Source: Rhyzopertha dominica (taxonomy: Eukaryota > Arthropoda > Insecta > Coleoptera > Bostrichidae). From it: a DNA stretch of 64,000 nucleotides. The stretch covers positions 23,989,786 to 24,053,785 of the forward strand of contig QCXZ01000041.1 of the NCBI GenBank assembly GCA_025024175.1. Direction: 5' to 3'. This document shows, in pieces, positions 26,806 through 41,498 of the stretch. Position 1 is the first letter of the stretch. Each line of letters starts with the position of its first letter. Below the pieces are notes generated by a model, which was given only the letters and a program-made list of their open reading frames with translations, did not search any database and was not told the DNA's origin. Position numbers and translations under genes: made by a program.

Positions 26806-29800
26806 CACTTTTAAAACCCTTCTTTGATTTCCGCTTTCCCGCAGTGTTTACAAAACAACTGTTGTTTTCGAGATATGGTTTTCGTTTAAAAAGAGCCTGA
26901 GAAAACCTTTCGGCACATCTCTTCGGAGGAACAACCTCTTTAGCATTACATCGTCAAACTACTGTTACCATCTCAAATCTTCCCAGCTGTCTCTTTCTCT
27001 TCTCTCCAGCTCTCACCAGCGTTCGCCATATTAAGGGGATTCCTTCCAGTTTATAACAGTAAATTTAAAGGAGCTGATAACGTAAAGAACAAAAACTGTC
27101 GATCGTAGCGTAAAAACTAAATGGGATATCACCTTATCACCTATCTACCTGAACTGAGAGCAAGGAATGATTGACAGGACCATAAAAGCACTATAAAATG
27201 TAAAGATTGCTTGAGTTTGTCGTCTCACACAAAGCTTGCAGAACAAATTTTAATTTAATATTCTGATTATCTTCCTCTAACAAATATCACTGGTATTACA
27301 TTAGTGCATGAAAATAAACGTGATTTTTCATACTTCATTCTTCTTTACAATCCAATAATCGTACGTTCAATAAGTAAAGTAGATGCATTTCCACAAGTAC
27401 TATGACTAAGCAAAATTGCGATCAATTATTTGATGAGTTGGTGTTGGTCGATAAATGGATCAATTCTACAATTATTATTGAAAACGATATCTATCAGGTA
27501 CCAATCAGACATTGCACACACATATTAGGTAGTGAAAAGGGGGCGGATATAGCCAGATTATCAGATTAGCTCACTCCGTAACAGGTAAATCTTATTATAA
27601 TTAGCATATTTCTTTAATTTGGTAATATTTCTTTCTAAGAAAAGCTGAACCGAAAATATCTACCCTCGTTGGTACATTCAATGTTAATAAAAATTAAAAG
27701 AAAACAATAATTTCTGTCAAGTGCAAAGGCAATTGTTTATAACAGGACGAGAATAGTGCTATTTTGTTAACATTTGGACAAATAGGGGTTGGTTTTTTTT
27801 TGAAAATACTTTCTAAGCTTGTAGAATTTTATATTGAATACATGTTGCTTGAAATTTTAATAAATAAAATTTTGGTTGTTATTTTCTAATTTAATGTAAT
27901 TGGTGTTTGAATTGTTTAAAGATTATTTCATTACAAAATACTCGCATATCTTAAATAAAATTTTGCTTACTACCTTACCAATGTTTTACCAAGGGGTCGA
28001 ATATTTAAAAATTTTAATATCACCATTTTTTCTTTTTAATTTAAATAACATTAACAGTAAATAATTTCGCATAAATTAAAAGAAGATACTTGAAAGCATG
28101 ATATTTTTAGTTGTTGATAGTACATGCAGTAATTTAGATAACATTTTAAGTTCTACCAAAGATAAAGTACATTTAGAAAGTGAAGGTATTTATAAATTTA
28201 CTTGTTCTTGTGGAGTCAGCCTAAAAGAAAGGTACGCGTTTGAAATAAAATATACGTGCTACTAGGCTGTAACAGATAAATCTTTCGCAGCGGCGATATT
28301 AGACTAAACACATGATTGATAAAACAAGAATTTTTTCGTAGACGAAAATATTATTACAAAAGTCTAATAAAAGAAGTTATAGAAATTTTTAGAAACACTA
28401 ATAAATTTAATAGGGATTGTGGATATTATGTGTTGTGCGATTTCGTAACGACTGAAGTTGTAAATGGAGATCATCTCTTTGCGTCGTACACCGTTTACGT
28501 CTTTGTCCTGGTCGCTGTCCGTACTCCCCTTTCCTCGTAGCGTTTTAATACACAAGAGACCGTCGGTTGATGTATTCCAAGCATTTGTTCTTGCCTGTAA
28601 CCTTCATTAGTTATGTAACTATTTTAACAGCAGCTACTTCATTGAGATGTGCCATTACAAACAGAAAACACGGAACCGATGCACAACAACACTTACAATA
28701 TCACTTTACTAATCTAAAACAATAGAGCAACATTATATATCGCGAAAGCATTATATCTATCCATCTATCCCATAAAACCATGAAAAGAGCACTTTCGTAT
28801 GTTCTTTAGTTTCTTATACATTCTTAATTTTTGAAAACAGCGTCATTTTTTTACACATACGCCACATACTGCCAAACTGGCTGATCTTACACCACATATA
28901 TCCTTAAGAAAGACGCCTTAAAATTCATTTAACAATAATATATACTGTTCAGTTTAAAATAACAAAATAAGGTGCTGTGCTGAATCACTTGGACATCCTC
29001 TATATATCAAAATAATTATAATTTTAGACTAAGGAACAACAAATATTTTATATACTAACTTTGTTTATTTAGCTTCAATAATGTTAAATGGTTATCGAAC
29101 TTAACCGCGCTTTTGACGAACCCGGTATGTACCATCAAGTTGGTATGATATTAGTATTTTAACACTGACACAAGTACAAAGTTCTTAGAATTTCTTTTTG
29201 TATTCCTGGTACAAATGAAGGCAAGCCAACGGTAAAAAATCGACGGAACGCATACATTTCTGAAAGCTATGATCTATTAATTGACAAATAAATGCCTAAA
29301 AACGAACCACAAAAAATATACTTTTGTACTTTATGTACTAATTTGTTTGACAATACTGCATAATTTGTTTAAATACGGCCAGGCCTGCTATATTTTGATG
29401 CAGTAATTTTACTCGTCGAGGAAGCAATTTGCCTGTGTCTGCGTACCTAATTATATTCTGTTTAGGAAAAAACTAGGCCGCAACCGACTTCCTTGAAACT
29501 AAAAACATGCATGCACCATCTATGTACATATTTAAGTTCAAGGTATTTCCATTTTTTTGTTAAGTAAGACTACAGTGTTATTAGCGTGTACCTAATCGTT
29601 TCTAGAGAGTGATAGCTGTACAATATAACTACTTATTCAGTCTTTATCGCCGGTACGATTTATTTATGCTAATATTAAGAATAAATTAACTCTTCAACAT
29701 ATTGATTTGCATTTATTTTTTTAATTGTTACTACCAGTGGGGTTTCAATTAGCTCTTATTTGTTCAGGTCGCTCGGAGTACCTAATAAAGAAAATTTTAA

Positions 29801-30690
29801 AATACGATTAGATAATAATATAACCGTAGCACGCTAAAGTTTAAGGCATTTTAACATGTTTTTATTAACTCCCTTTCTTGTATGTCTGTTAAATAAAAAA
29901 TATATTTCTATTTCACATTTCTTACGTTTAGTTTATTTATACTATATATTATTATATATAAATGTAATAGTTCGTATATGTTTGTTTCCAAAATGGCTCA
30001 ATTTGGTGCCACTTATATCAGTTATTTGTTTTTTACCAATATACAACAATATGGAGGTTTAGATAGTATTTACTTAGCATTGATAGTTCACACATCAAAT
30101 AAAATGTCATTAGTAATAGATAAACAAACTGTGCCCTGATTGTTTTGGCAATTTTTTTGTACAGGATGGGAATAAACCCTTAAAACTAATGCAATCTGCA
30201 TCATTAAAATGTGCTAGGAAAACAGTTAACAACCACTTGTAGTAAAGGTTTGTAGGAGTATAATACAATAAAATGTAGAAAAATAGGAGTATAAAAATTA
30301 ATAAATTAGGAATTTATTGTATTGTAAATAAGTTCGAAACAAAAACTGTTTTTTTACTGAATCGAACATTTTATTCTATTTATATATAGATTTTGAATAC
30401 CTATTTTTATAAATGACTTAATTTAAACTATCAGATTATTTTTATGCGATCATAATATATTCAATTCTCCATCAGATTTTTAAACATTACGTGATACGCA
30501 CGTGGGCGGATATTAATTAAAAAACAGCATTCTTGATTGAGTGCAGTTTTCGTTTTATGATTTATGCTTTTTACAATGCCTACCCCAATGCCTTATGAGA
30601 GAGAATGAGAAAGCAAGTGAAAATGAGGTCATACTCTTCGTCATTTTCAAGTGTATCAGTCTGTGACCAACGTTGGTAGGGTGATGACCA
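26806..30690. other. AT-rich non-coding region
   Basis: I see no supported gene. The first ~200 bases may continue the old gypsy target on the minus strand, but no clear motif was found. The rest is AT-rich with short chance frames. Confidence 0.5.
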
Positions 30691-30701
30691 TCGCAGATTT
30701 C

Positions 30702-30744
30702 TATAAAGAACGTGGCTCAGGTTGAAAGTGCTCGGTGCGCAGGT
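30702..30744 (+). promoter_or_regulatory. Possible promoter and non-coding first exon
   Basis: TATAAAG (30702-30708) is followed ~25-40 bases later by CGGTGCGCAG and a strong splice donor, GTAAGG at 30743. This is the arrangement of a TATA promoter with a short non-coding exon. The nearest plus-strand gene is the P450 whose first coding exon is 5 kb downstream and is preceded by an AG (TTATAG) shortly before its ATG. The link is speculative. Confidence 0.25.
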
Positions 30745-33700
30745 AAGGGTAACGTTCATTTTTTTTTATTGGCCAACAATTTTATTTTTTTACACATAAA
30801 ATTAAGTAACTTTATTTTTTGTTCCCTTTTTGATATTTTGATATTTTTGCCATTTGCCATTCGATTTGCGACTTTCATAGCATAGTGTACCTTTTTAGAT
30901 TCATAATTGTATATTCTGTATTCTTTATATACTTAGACATGTCTAATAAGCGACGATGATGGTAAGAAAGTGTTTTTTAACTAATAGTTTTAAGTAGGTA
31001 TCAAAAGTTTCGATCAACCTTAATACAATATTCAAATTAATAAGGTGGGGGGGGGGGTGTTGAGAAATATTAACATTGTCTTAAATTCTACTCGTATTTT
31101 TTTTGTTGGGATAAACTAAAAGAGCTTTTGTCAAATAAGTCCTTGATTATAGCATAAGTCGTGACTCTGCAGTTTCTTCATTAACATAAATCTCTCGTCA
31201 CGAAAATGCAATTAACTGAAGCCTAACAGCAATATTTAGAGATGGAAGTAATTTCATAATTCCACAACGGAACGCGGGATCCACATGAAAAACTTATCGA
31301 CAAAAAGAAATGTACTGCGCAATTCTTGAGAAACGTACATATCACATTGCGCATATATTTTCTCTTTCAATTGATTTAATTAATGGCTTCAGCTTACCAA
31401 TCGATTTAACTATAAATTACTGAATCATTCGCTTGCCTATAGTTGAGGACGTGTGTTGTGTACCATTGTTGAAGCGTATGCGAAACAGAAACACCCATTA
31501 ACATTAGATTAATACAGTACCTATCTTTTGGTATAATTTTCTAAATAAGGAAATTGCGTTCAGAACAATCTGTGTTTATGGTAAATAAATTCGAAATCTT
31601 TATCTGTTATTAGAGTACCTCGCTAGATTATTTATCTAAGTTTCGTGGTGTATATATTAGTATTCTCTAGTTTTTGGAGCGTATTCCACATTCGAATTAA
31701 GCACCTGCAAAAGACCAATTTCCTCCGTGATATGTATGCAGCATAATAATTATGACCGAAATGTAGGTCGAAGAAAATGTTACAAATTTACTGAAGGTGT
31801 GTAACGTACACACCTTGATTGGATTATTTTGGCAAGGACATATATATAGCCAAGTTGTTAATTTAGAATTATTGATTGACTATACGGTAACAGTTAAATA
31901 GGAATGTATCAATAGTTTTATACAAATTATAAAAATGCCTTTGTAAAGCAATGTTTTTCATTAAAATTGCTTTTATGTTCTAAAAGTAATCTGATTCGTT
32001 TAATCGAAGATGTTAGAATTAGTTCAAATAAATAAAGTGAGTTGATTCTAGAATGTTTTTAAATTGCCTATTATTCTAAAATAGGGATATTTTTTTTAAA
32101 TTACAACATATAGGTAGCAGATATCACTGTTTCACTAAACAAATTGAAAACTGAAAGCACTTAGTGAGAGTTTTCCCGCAATATCGTTCTAGAAGACCAT
32201 TTCCAAATCTATTATGCAAACATAATGGACGGCAGCATTAAGTAACTTTAAACCAGATTTTTTTTTGTCATACCATCATACATCAATTATTTTTTTAAAT
32301 ATTTATGCACATGCCTTCAGTGACCAAACCTAAATTAAACGTAAATATACTCTTAATTATATTAGTTTTGAGTTATCAAACAAATATAATTTATGTAAAT
32401 GCAACCACAACTTCGACTACAAATTTAGTAAGTACCCATAACTTTTGTAAGTACATACATACCTATAACTTTGTTAAGAAGAATACAGCTTCTAGTAATT
32501 ACCCCCTAATTTATGGCAGCAAATATCGAATGAAATGTTTTTGAACTACTTTTGTTACTGCGTTGTGTATTTTATTTCCTTTCAATGGTTTTAATTCGCA
32601 AGCCTACTTGTTAATAAATAACATAGAGTATAATAACAGCAAATAAAATACATGAGGAAGGTAAATCTGACTTTAAAGGCATCCACTAATGGGACAATTT
32701 CTGACATAGAATTTGCTCATCTGTCTCATATCAGAGGCTAATATGCTTTTAGTTTAGTTTCAGGTTTTTAAATTAGAAGATTCAAAAATTGAAATAGGGT
32801 TTATAGGTAACTGTTAAACATAAAATTGTAATAATTGTTATGCTGGTTTAAACTTGGTTAAAAACTAAGTAATACACGTTGTAAACCTCAAAGCATAGAA
32901 CTCTTATAATATGCGTCAACATCCCAAACACCTCTAATCTGCATTAAATTTATTGTCGTTTTAACTTTAATGGCTAATTTTACTCAAATTGGTGCGTAAT
33001 TAAAATCCACCGTTTGCGCTTATCTGTCCTTGAGTTACTAAAGTTCTTTCGTGAATTATCTTGTAATCAAAAATTAAAAACATGAAATATCCTTGATTAC
33101 TGAAATCTGCAAGCATTAGCGTAAAACTTTGCAACATTAATAAGACTCAGATAGTTTAATAAAACACGTATAAATTATTACAAATTGGCCCAAGATCAGG
33201 TTAGTCCGGTTAGTCTCATTCTGGTAATATCAATTATACTTCGATTGATACTTTCACGCTTCTTCTTTATGTAGCGAAAAAATTATAGTTTTTTGTTTTA
33301 ATGCATCATTTAAATTTCTAAAACGACTAATCTTCTTTCAGTGTATATATATTGACGCTAAAATAAGGACCAGGGCATAAATAAAAAGTGATTAAGTGTT
33401 GATTACGTCGATATCAGGTATTAAGTTCACAGTCCCAAAACATCAGTGGAAGTACAAAATATTCCATCTCCATGTGCGATAACGATTTTGCACACATTAG
33501 GAGTGCTGTATAAAAAACAGACTTGTATAAAATTGTAGAAGACATGCTTTGTGATGTTGTACGCCGTATATCAATCGCTACCCGCAATTTTACAAGATCT
33601 ACTTACTTTATCACTTCCCACCGGGAACCGCTTCAATCCATATATTTTATGAAAAACTGGAATTAGGAAAAATCTGAAAATTTGGCAGCATACATTCTGT

Positions 33701-34065
33701 GATACCGGAAGCAGGTATCAATTTGTTTATTTTAAATGGAACACCCTTATTACATTTCTCGATTCTACGTCATATTCTAGACATATTTCATGTACCATGT
33801 CCTTTACCTAAGCCTAAATGTTTTCGACTTATTTACACTTTTATGTGAAAAATAACGTTTACAGGCCTAAACATAACTATCAATTTTTTTTCTGTAGGAA
33901 AGAATTCATTATTTAATTTGGGAGAGATTTCTTGCTGGAATCGGCTTACTTTAATAGGTTTATTATAATATTTTGATACTATGAGTACAAGATCTTCAAG
34001 AAATCATGTTAAAAATAATGTTGAGAAATGTGCCAAATGGAAACCGCCAAATTTTATAATTTGTA

Positions 34066-34325
34066 TTATTTACAATTAAAAACAAGGGTAAGTTTGTGTA
34101 ATATTGTCTATTCTGAAAATCGGTAGTTCTGAAAATATTGTCAATATTATAGAACTCTTTAGCGTTTGATTGTTTTCAAAGCCAAAACTAAGAGTAACTG
34201 AACGAAAAATGCGCAACAAAATCGCCATATAAAGATATTAAGTAGGCAATATTTCGAAAACTACACACTTTCAGAATAGACAATTTAACACAAACTCTAC
34301 CCTTAGTTTAACGGTAAATAAGATA
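34066..34325. repeat. Small inverted-repeat (MITE-like) element
   Basis: The left arm around 34072-34133 (AGTTTGTGTAATATTGTCTA then TTCTGAAAAT) is mirrored by 34262-34325 (TTTCAGAATAGACAATTTAAC). The arms differ by a few bases and indels. Confidence 0.5.
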
Positions 34326-34933
34326 AAATTTAAAAATTTGGCAATTTTTGTCACATTTCACATTTTTTAATCTGAATTTTTGGAGGACCTATATTCATAA
34401 TTATCAAAACATTATAGAAAACGTAGGCCTTTTGCAACAAGTAATTCTACTCACATTAAATAATTAACTTTCTTATCGGAGAAATTGATAGTTATGTTTA
34501 AGCCGTCTCGGAAACAGTGTCTTGTGTACCTTTCAGGGGGTTTTAGTTTGAGGAATTGGGCAATTTTTTGGTATATCTCCATTAGTATATATTCGGAACC
34601 TTTGAAAACGCACTTTCCTTGTCGATATCACACAAATAACATTTTATCTGCTTTTATTTTCGAAACATTTCCATAAATATACGTACTGCCTGATTTATGG
34701 CAAAAAATATCATTCTTACATTTGTTTTAGTACAAGACATTGTAATTATCAATTACGTTCTTCGCGTCGAGAATCACCTGTAATTCCTATCATTGCAACC
34801 ACTTAAAATAAAATAACAAAGAATGCTTAAATTAGTAATAATTATTATTCACACCTTTATTACCTTTGCCAAAAGGTATAAAAGGTATTGTTTCTCAGGC
34901 GCCTCCTTTATATAAGAATTGACTTCTTCCCCG

Positions 34934-35072
34934 AGTATGTTGGTTCATATACAATATTAAATTTTTTTAAAAAACACCGCCAGTGTATTAAATCCGAACA
35001 TAATTTACTGAACTGGCGATGTTTTTAAAAAATGTAACATTGTATATGAACTAACATACTCAAAAATTTTTA
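34934..35072. repeat. Palindromic MITE-like hairpin
   Basis: GAGTATGTTGGTTCATATAC at the left is mirrored by GTATATGAACTAACATACTC at the right. Inner arms TTTTAAAAAACACCGCCAGT and ACTGGCGATGTTTTTAAAAA give an almost perfect stem with a short loop. Confidence 0.65.
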
Positions 35073-35594
35073 ACAGGGAAGAATACAAACGTTTTTTTAA
35101 CCATATAATATTCAATCCATAGTGAATCACTACTAACTTTTTTCGACTAAGTACCGAATAAATTAATTCACTCCATTTCCTTTTCTGCTGGCAAAATTGT
35201 TCAATTTTTTTTTAATATCTATGTGCTGACATTATCGGAATCTTTTTTCCCCTTGCACCAAGAAATTTTGTTAATATTGTATCGGGAATGGCAGAAGAAT
35301 CATCTATATTTGTAGCATTTATTTTAAGCATGCAAAAAGGCTCAAAACCATAACACAAACAATAGCAGCGCCGTTGCCAATATTATTTTTTAATAAAATG
35401 GTAATTATTTTACAATATGAAACAAAATTTATACGTTATATATGATGTAGTTGGAACTTGGAACACTATACTCGTTGAGATATTCCAGACTTGTACCGTT
35501 ACAAATATCATACCGGACTTATTATATAATGTAAAAAAATAAAGATATCGTACTAGATGTACTTAGGTATATTTTGCAGCTTATTATTGTCGTT

Positions 35595-35675
<81 letters not shown>

Positions 35676-35680
35676 TATTA
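35595..35680. repeat. (ATA)n microsatellite
   Basis: AT-rich trinucleotide run with a few TGA/TAG interruptions in its first third, ~230 bases upstream of the P450 start. Confidence 0.9.
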
Positions 35681-35914
35681 ATAGTAGTAGTAATTGCCTT
35701 GGACAAATTGGGGAATTACGAATTGCGTAGATTAACGAACAGAATATTGTTTTCAACTATAAACCAGCAGGTCGTAAATTTTCGCGAGCCGACGACCGAT
35801 TGCCCAGGAAAATTCCACAGCTCCATGGAATCTCGCTTTTACCTAATTGTAATTGCAGATACTTTTCCTCCAACGCGTCACTGTCTACGCCGTTATAGTA
35901 TGCAAACATAAAGA

Positions 35915-38900
35915 ATGACCTGCAGACGGTTCTCAAAACTGGTTCGCCAGTATAAACGGCACCGTTCTAGTTTGGCGGTAACGGAAGACTTCTGTCCCCA
36001 TCACGCTCAGCTACAGGAAGCTAGGCCATATTCAGAAGTACCAGGTCCCAAGCCGTTACCATTGCTGGGCAACACTTGGAGGCTCCTGCCGATCATAGGG
36101 CAATATGACGTTTCCGACGTTGCTAAACTGTCTAAAATATTTTACAAAGAATACGGAAAGATTGTCAAACTTTCTGGTCTGATTGGCAGACCTGATTTGC
36201 TCTTTGTATATGACGCAGATGAAATAGAAAAGGTAAGGAAGAAGAGTGTCTGAACATTTTAGCAGGGTATTCCACCATGGCGTACTTTTTAGTAGTAGCA
36301 CAAAAAGGTGCGTTGTAAAATTTCTCAGAGTTGTTGAGTAAATAGGTAATTAAAAATTATTTTTTACAATCAGTTTCCGGTTGTACTGGAAAACACCGTA
36401 CATCCGTTATTTACGGAGACGTCCTTTTTTGTTGGATTTTCAATTTTTCGTTTAATTTTAATCCCAATCCACATCGGCATCTTTAACAAAATGTTTGATT
36501 ATGGTTCGGAAGAAATGACGCATTTCAGTATGTATTTTCCATAATTGATGATAGCTCCGAAACAAAAAAAGATATAATGATACGCTTTTTTGTTTTGTTA
36601 AAAGTTGACTTCCTAAAATCGCTGCTCCTGGTCAGCTATCCATTGTGTCTGAACGCCCAGGGATAAAATCGTCATCTGTTTTTCCAAGTCAACTTCAAAC
36701 TTTTGATGAAGATAGTACCTACTTGTGCTGCTTAAGAATTGTTTTGCTCCCTTATGTTTTCTTATACAGTACCCAAGCCAAGAAAATTATTTTCGGCTAT
36801 TGGAACAGTGACATTTGCAACACGATATTCTTAGTGTTTCTAACTCATTCCAGTAAACGGCGAAACGATGATTTTTGTAAATGCCGTCTGTTTGAGAAAT
36901 ATCCTGTCCAAGAAGAGATTCTCCCAGTATCAAAGCTATTATCTACCATTTATTCGTTCGAAAACATTTTGTTGCTGCCGTTAGTATAATAAATAAAATA
37001 ACGAAGTCTGGTATAACGGAATTTTTTTGAAAATAAATTTGAAATACTTATTTACTTGTAAATTCTGAGAAATTTGACATATGGTACGTTTTTGCCTACG
37101 TCGTGATGGAACAGCCTGTTACAAGTTGAAATGCGTATTAAGCTGGAAATTTCATATAAAAAGCAGAGTTTGTATAAGCTTTAAATTGCAATAGAATGTT
37201 TTCGTGCAACTAAACTAATAATAAGTAACAACTGTTTGTTATATTAATATATAAAAGCTGCTTATTTGATTGGTATGCATGGGTCACCTGAAATACGTGG
37301 TTGTCGCTAACATGTGATTGCCAGAAAAAGTAGAGATTTAACGGACAAAGTAATTTTATGTACTTATTCCTTAGAAGCGTCACAAACTACACAAACACCC
37401 AACTAATAAAATAATAAAAAAATTGAAATTTTTTGTTACAAAAACTACAGCATGTCCAAAATACTACTTTATTTTTGTATAACAAGCAAAAACAAATAAT
37501 GATTTCAGATGTACAAGGTTTTCTAATAATAACAATATGGTTTTACAATTATTACAAAATAAAACACTATTTCACTTACTTATTCTTTAAAGCACAAATT
37601 TTTGACGTGGACACGTGTTACACCACATTTTGGGTGTCATTTTGTGAAATAGAAGTCACTAGAGGTGGTTTACCAAGTATGACGTAGGGTGTTACGATCT
37701 GTAAGTACAGAGACCTACATTGCCGATTGCCTGGTCAATTCGTGAAAATCGGTTAGCGTCTTCTAGCGGTAGCTTTTCGAACTACGACGTGTTAATACAA
37801 CGTCGTTAATACGACGTGAAATAAAATTACTTTGAATTCAAAATTAACTATCTCCTCTACCACGTATTTAAGACGGACGTGTCCACGTCAAACTTACGTA
37901 AGTATAAAGATCCAGCCACCCAGAACTTTTTTGTTATATTTTAGACAACATGTCAATTGTCCTACTCGATTTAGTGCATACGAGCGGATCTGATGAACTC
38001 AATATACAATGACTATAAAAACTTTTTAATTTTCATTTGAATTTTAGTTGTAAATCACAACTTCTTGAAGTCCATCTATCAGTTGCAAACCTTAAAATAA
38101 TCATTTCACCAAACTGTTCTTGCAATAAATACATCATTGTTGGTATCAGCAGTATTCTCTGAATCAAGTTCTTCCAAACTTAAGCACAATGATGACTGTA
38201 ACCTTAAAAATAAAGATGTCATTTTACCTAAAAGTATGATGCGTTTGAAATTGACCTACACCGCAAGCAGCAAACTTACTACGCTTACCATGTCTGTTCT
38301 TGTATGCCATGCACAACGAATAATCGATAAATTTGGAACCTCTAAAACATCTCTGATAGCAACCATGTTTTCTACTTATGAGATTTCGTAGTGTATGATG
38401 ACTATTAACAAAAAACATCGATTTTTCATTTAAAATTGTTGATAATAACTAAACTTTCTAGAAGCGCCGTGATGAATTTGTAGGTACAGAACATAGATAA
38501 GTAATAACCGTACTATTATTATTGGAAAACCCATTATATGACACATACTTGGTAGTAAAAAGAATATCAGGAAAAATAAAAGATACCATTGCTTCGACTG
38601 ATCCTTGGTCAATAGTACCTGTAGTTTTTGTAATGTTTACGGTATGGTTCATTGCACAAGNTATTTGAATTCGTTAACTGTCAAAATCTGTAGTGTTGTC
38701 GAGTATATTGTGTCTAAGGATTTAAGTTAAGGTAAACTATTGGCAATGAACCCGATCGTTAAAATTTTTTGTTGTAAAAATATTTTATTTTTAAGCAGGA
38801 AATTTATTAATCTTATTAGTATCTTCCGATCGAAACGAAGCAGCATACAATGTTTATATCCTGAATACTTAACTAACAATAATTAAACTAGCAATTTCTA

Positions 38901-41183
38901 TTTTTTTGTTATACATATTAGATAATATTTTTTAACGAGGGTTTAAAGCATTATAAATAATATGTATTTTGCGAAATGTAATTTTAATTCTTTTAATGCA
39001 GATAAGAATATAATTGTTGCTTATTTGAATTCGATATTTTAAGCAGGTGGATATTCTAATGGATTTGCATATGCAGTGGCCCTTGATTCTTAAAACTCTG
39101 CCGGCAAGTTAAAGTAGCTATTTATATTTTTCTCGTTGAGTTATTAGGTGCGACATTTATTACTAACATATGTAAAAAATTATTGCTATCGAATATCCAG
39201 TCCTGCCTTGGGTTATAAAGAAAACCCGTTTTGTGCTACACTCCTGATTTAGATGTGAGCATGCCGAGCAGTACAAACGGTGAAAGGTACTATTCCCAAT
39301 AACTTGCTCTTAATTAAATTGCACAATTGTGATCGCGCTTATTTAAATATGACATTGCCTGTTTTGAATTCGATTTTTTTCAAAGGTATACAGACAGGAA
39401 GGTCCGACGCCTTTCAGGCCCTCTATGCCGTGTTTGGTCAAATACAAGAGCGTTGTCAGGAAGGACTTTTTCGGAGATCTAGGTGGTGTTGTTGGAGTGT
39501 AAGTACATCACACAGTATATTGTCGGATGCCCTCTAATTTAATTTTGCAGGCATGGGGAACCCTGGAAAACGTTCAGAACCAAAGTGCAAAAGCCCATAC
39601 TTCAATTACAAACCGTTAGAAAATACATAGACCCTATAGAAGTCGTCACTGATGATTTTATAAAAAGGTATATCATAAAACTCCGCAAAGTAAACGGTTG
39701 CCATTTGCTCGATGTTTGCAATCAGTTTATTTATTGCGTATATGTTAATTGTATTCACAGGAGTAATTGTTATTCTAGGATGATGGACATGAAAGACGAG
39801 AATGACGAAATGCCTGCTGATTTCGACAATGAAATACACAAGTGGTCGCTAGAATGTAAGTGTATTCTGATGATTCAAGGTCTTCGATAGTTGTATTGAC
39901 CTATGAAGCTATTAACCGTTAAATGTTTTCCTTCAAACAATTTTAGCATCGGTATATAAAAAAAACCTTCAAATTATCATAATTGATCCTAATGGTTGTG
40001 CAAAAACTCGTTTTTATGAGAAATTAATGCTTTCTCCTGCTTAGGTATCGGTCGCGTGTCATTAGATGTGAGGCTGGGTTGCTTGGATCCAAATTTGACA
40101 TCAGATTCTGAGCCACAAAAAATCATAGATGCGGCTAAGTATGCTCTACGAAACGTGGCTATTTTGGAACTAAAATTTCCTTTCTGGAGGTATTTTCCAA
40201 CACCAATATGGAGTAATTATGTGAAGAATATGAATTATTTCGTAGAGTGAGTGCATCACCACACGATAGGTAACTTGAGTGAAACAACAAATATTTTTCC
40301 AGAATTTGCACAAAATATATAGACATGGCAATGGAACGGCTAAAAACAAAGAAAGTTGAGAATGAGAAGGATCTGTCTTTAGTTGAGAGGATTCTGGCTG
40401 CGGAGCCAGATCCTAAAACGGCATATATTTTGGCGCTAGATTTAATCCTAGTTGGCATTGACACCGTAAACGGCACCATGCAATGCTTAAAGAAATTTTA
40501 TAACTAAATTACTCATTTTAGATATCTATGGCGGTGTGCTCCATTCTTTACCAGCTGGCGACAAGACCCGAAGAACAGGAAAAGCTCTATCAGGAATTAA
40601 AACGTTTAATGCCAGATCCGAAAACAAAGCTCAATTCTAGACTGCTGGATCAAATGGTGTTCCTTAAGGCTTTCGTGAAAGAAGTTTTTAGGTACACACA
40701 TCAAGCGCGTTTACCCTTAACCGATTTATAATTTTAGGATGTATTCCACTGTAATTGGAAACGGCCGCACTCTGCAGAACGATACTGTAATTCAAGGTTA
40801 TAGGGTACCAAGAGGAGTTCAAGTAGTGTTTCCGACTCTTGTAACAGGAGGTATGGAAGAATATGTCACGAATGCGGAAAAGTTTATGCCTGAACGATGG
40901 ATGAAAAAGGACAGCAAAATACATCCGTTCGCTTCTCTACCGTACGGATATGGTGCTAGAATGTGTCTAGGTAGACGCTTTGCCGACCTCGAGATCCAGA
41001 TATTATTAGCCAAAGTAATAAGTGACTGCTTCAGCAGCGTTTTCGCTGTTCATGAACTTTTTTCTTTTACAGTTAATCCGGTCGTATAAACTGGATTTCT
41101 TGCACGATCCTTTGGAGTATAAAGTCACTTTCATGTACGCTCCTGACGGCGATCTGAAGTTCAAGGTTATTAAACGAGACTAA
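35915..41183 (+). CDS. CYP12-like mitochondrial cytochrome P450, nine exons
   Basis: Exons: 35915-36232, 39386-39498, 39551-39667, 39779-39855, 40045-40246, 40303-40465, 40522-40691, 40738-41014 and 41073-41183. All have GT-AG borders and compatible phases, giving 515 aa. The basic N-terminus (RRFSKLVRQYKRHRSSLA) fits a mitochondrial presequence, with PGPKPLPLLGN after it. FRPSMP and RKDFFG lie in exon 2; the I-helix is LILVGIDT/ISM across exons 6/7. ExxR is EVFR, spanning exons 7/8, and MPERW follows. The heme loop is PYGYGARMCLGRRF, with Cys as heme ligand. The C-terminal MYAPDGDLKF is typical of CYP12. Electrons would come from adrenodoxin; substrates are unknown, and some CYP12s are linked to insecticide metabolism. 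Intron 1 is 3.15 kb; the others are short. AATAAA overlaps the stop (41182-41187). Confidence 0.88.
36233..39385 (+). other. First intron of the P450 gene, 3.15 kb
   Basis: Begins GTAAGG and ends TTTCAAAG. No gene or clear transposon was recognised inside. One ambiguous base at 38661. Confidence 0.6.
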
Positions 41184-41498
41184 TAAACAACAAAGTCGAC
41201 TTTTCGCATTAATTATTATTCACCATTTATTTGTAAACATGTAAATAATTTAAATAAAGAAAACAACATGTGCTATTTGATATTTTATTGACACATTATG
41301 CATAATTGTTATAAAACAGCCATAGGCATGGTAATGAAAAGAAAAGTACGTTTATCATCAGTTACAAAAGCAAACAAATGAAGGTGCGTCTCTTTGTTGT
41401 GTCATTAACATACATGCACAATAATTGCAGGCCACCTTGACCTAAATACTTTACTGGTAGATAATTATTACGTGTTAGGAGGATGCAGAAGCCAGAAG

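Larger units (their letters stand above)
30750..35590. other. AT-rich non-coding region with small hairpins
   Basis: No gene was recognised. A G-run lies near 31045-31058. Hairpin elements are listed separately. The frame at 32305-32544 has a plausible hydrophobic start but no family resemblance, so it is not called. Confidence 0.5.

Noticed and set aside
36645..36989. 114-aa frame inside the first P450 intron
   Set aside because: No family resemblance, compositional bias typical of AT-rich chance frames, and a location in an intron.
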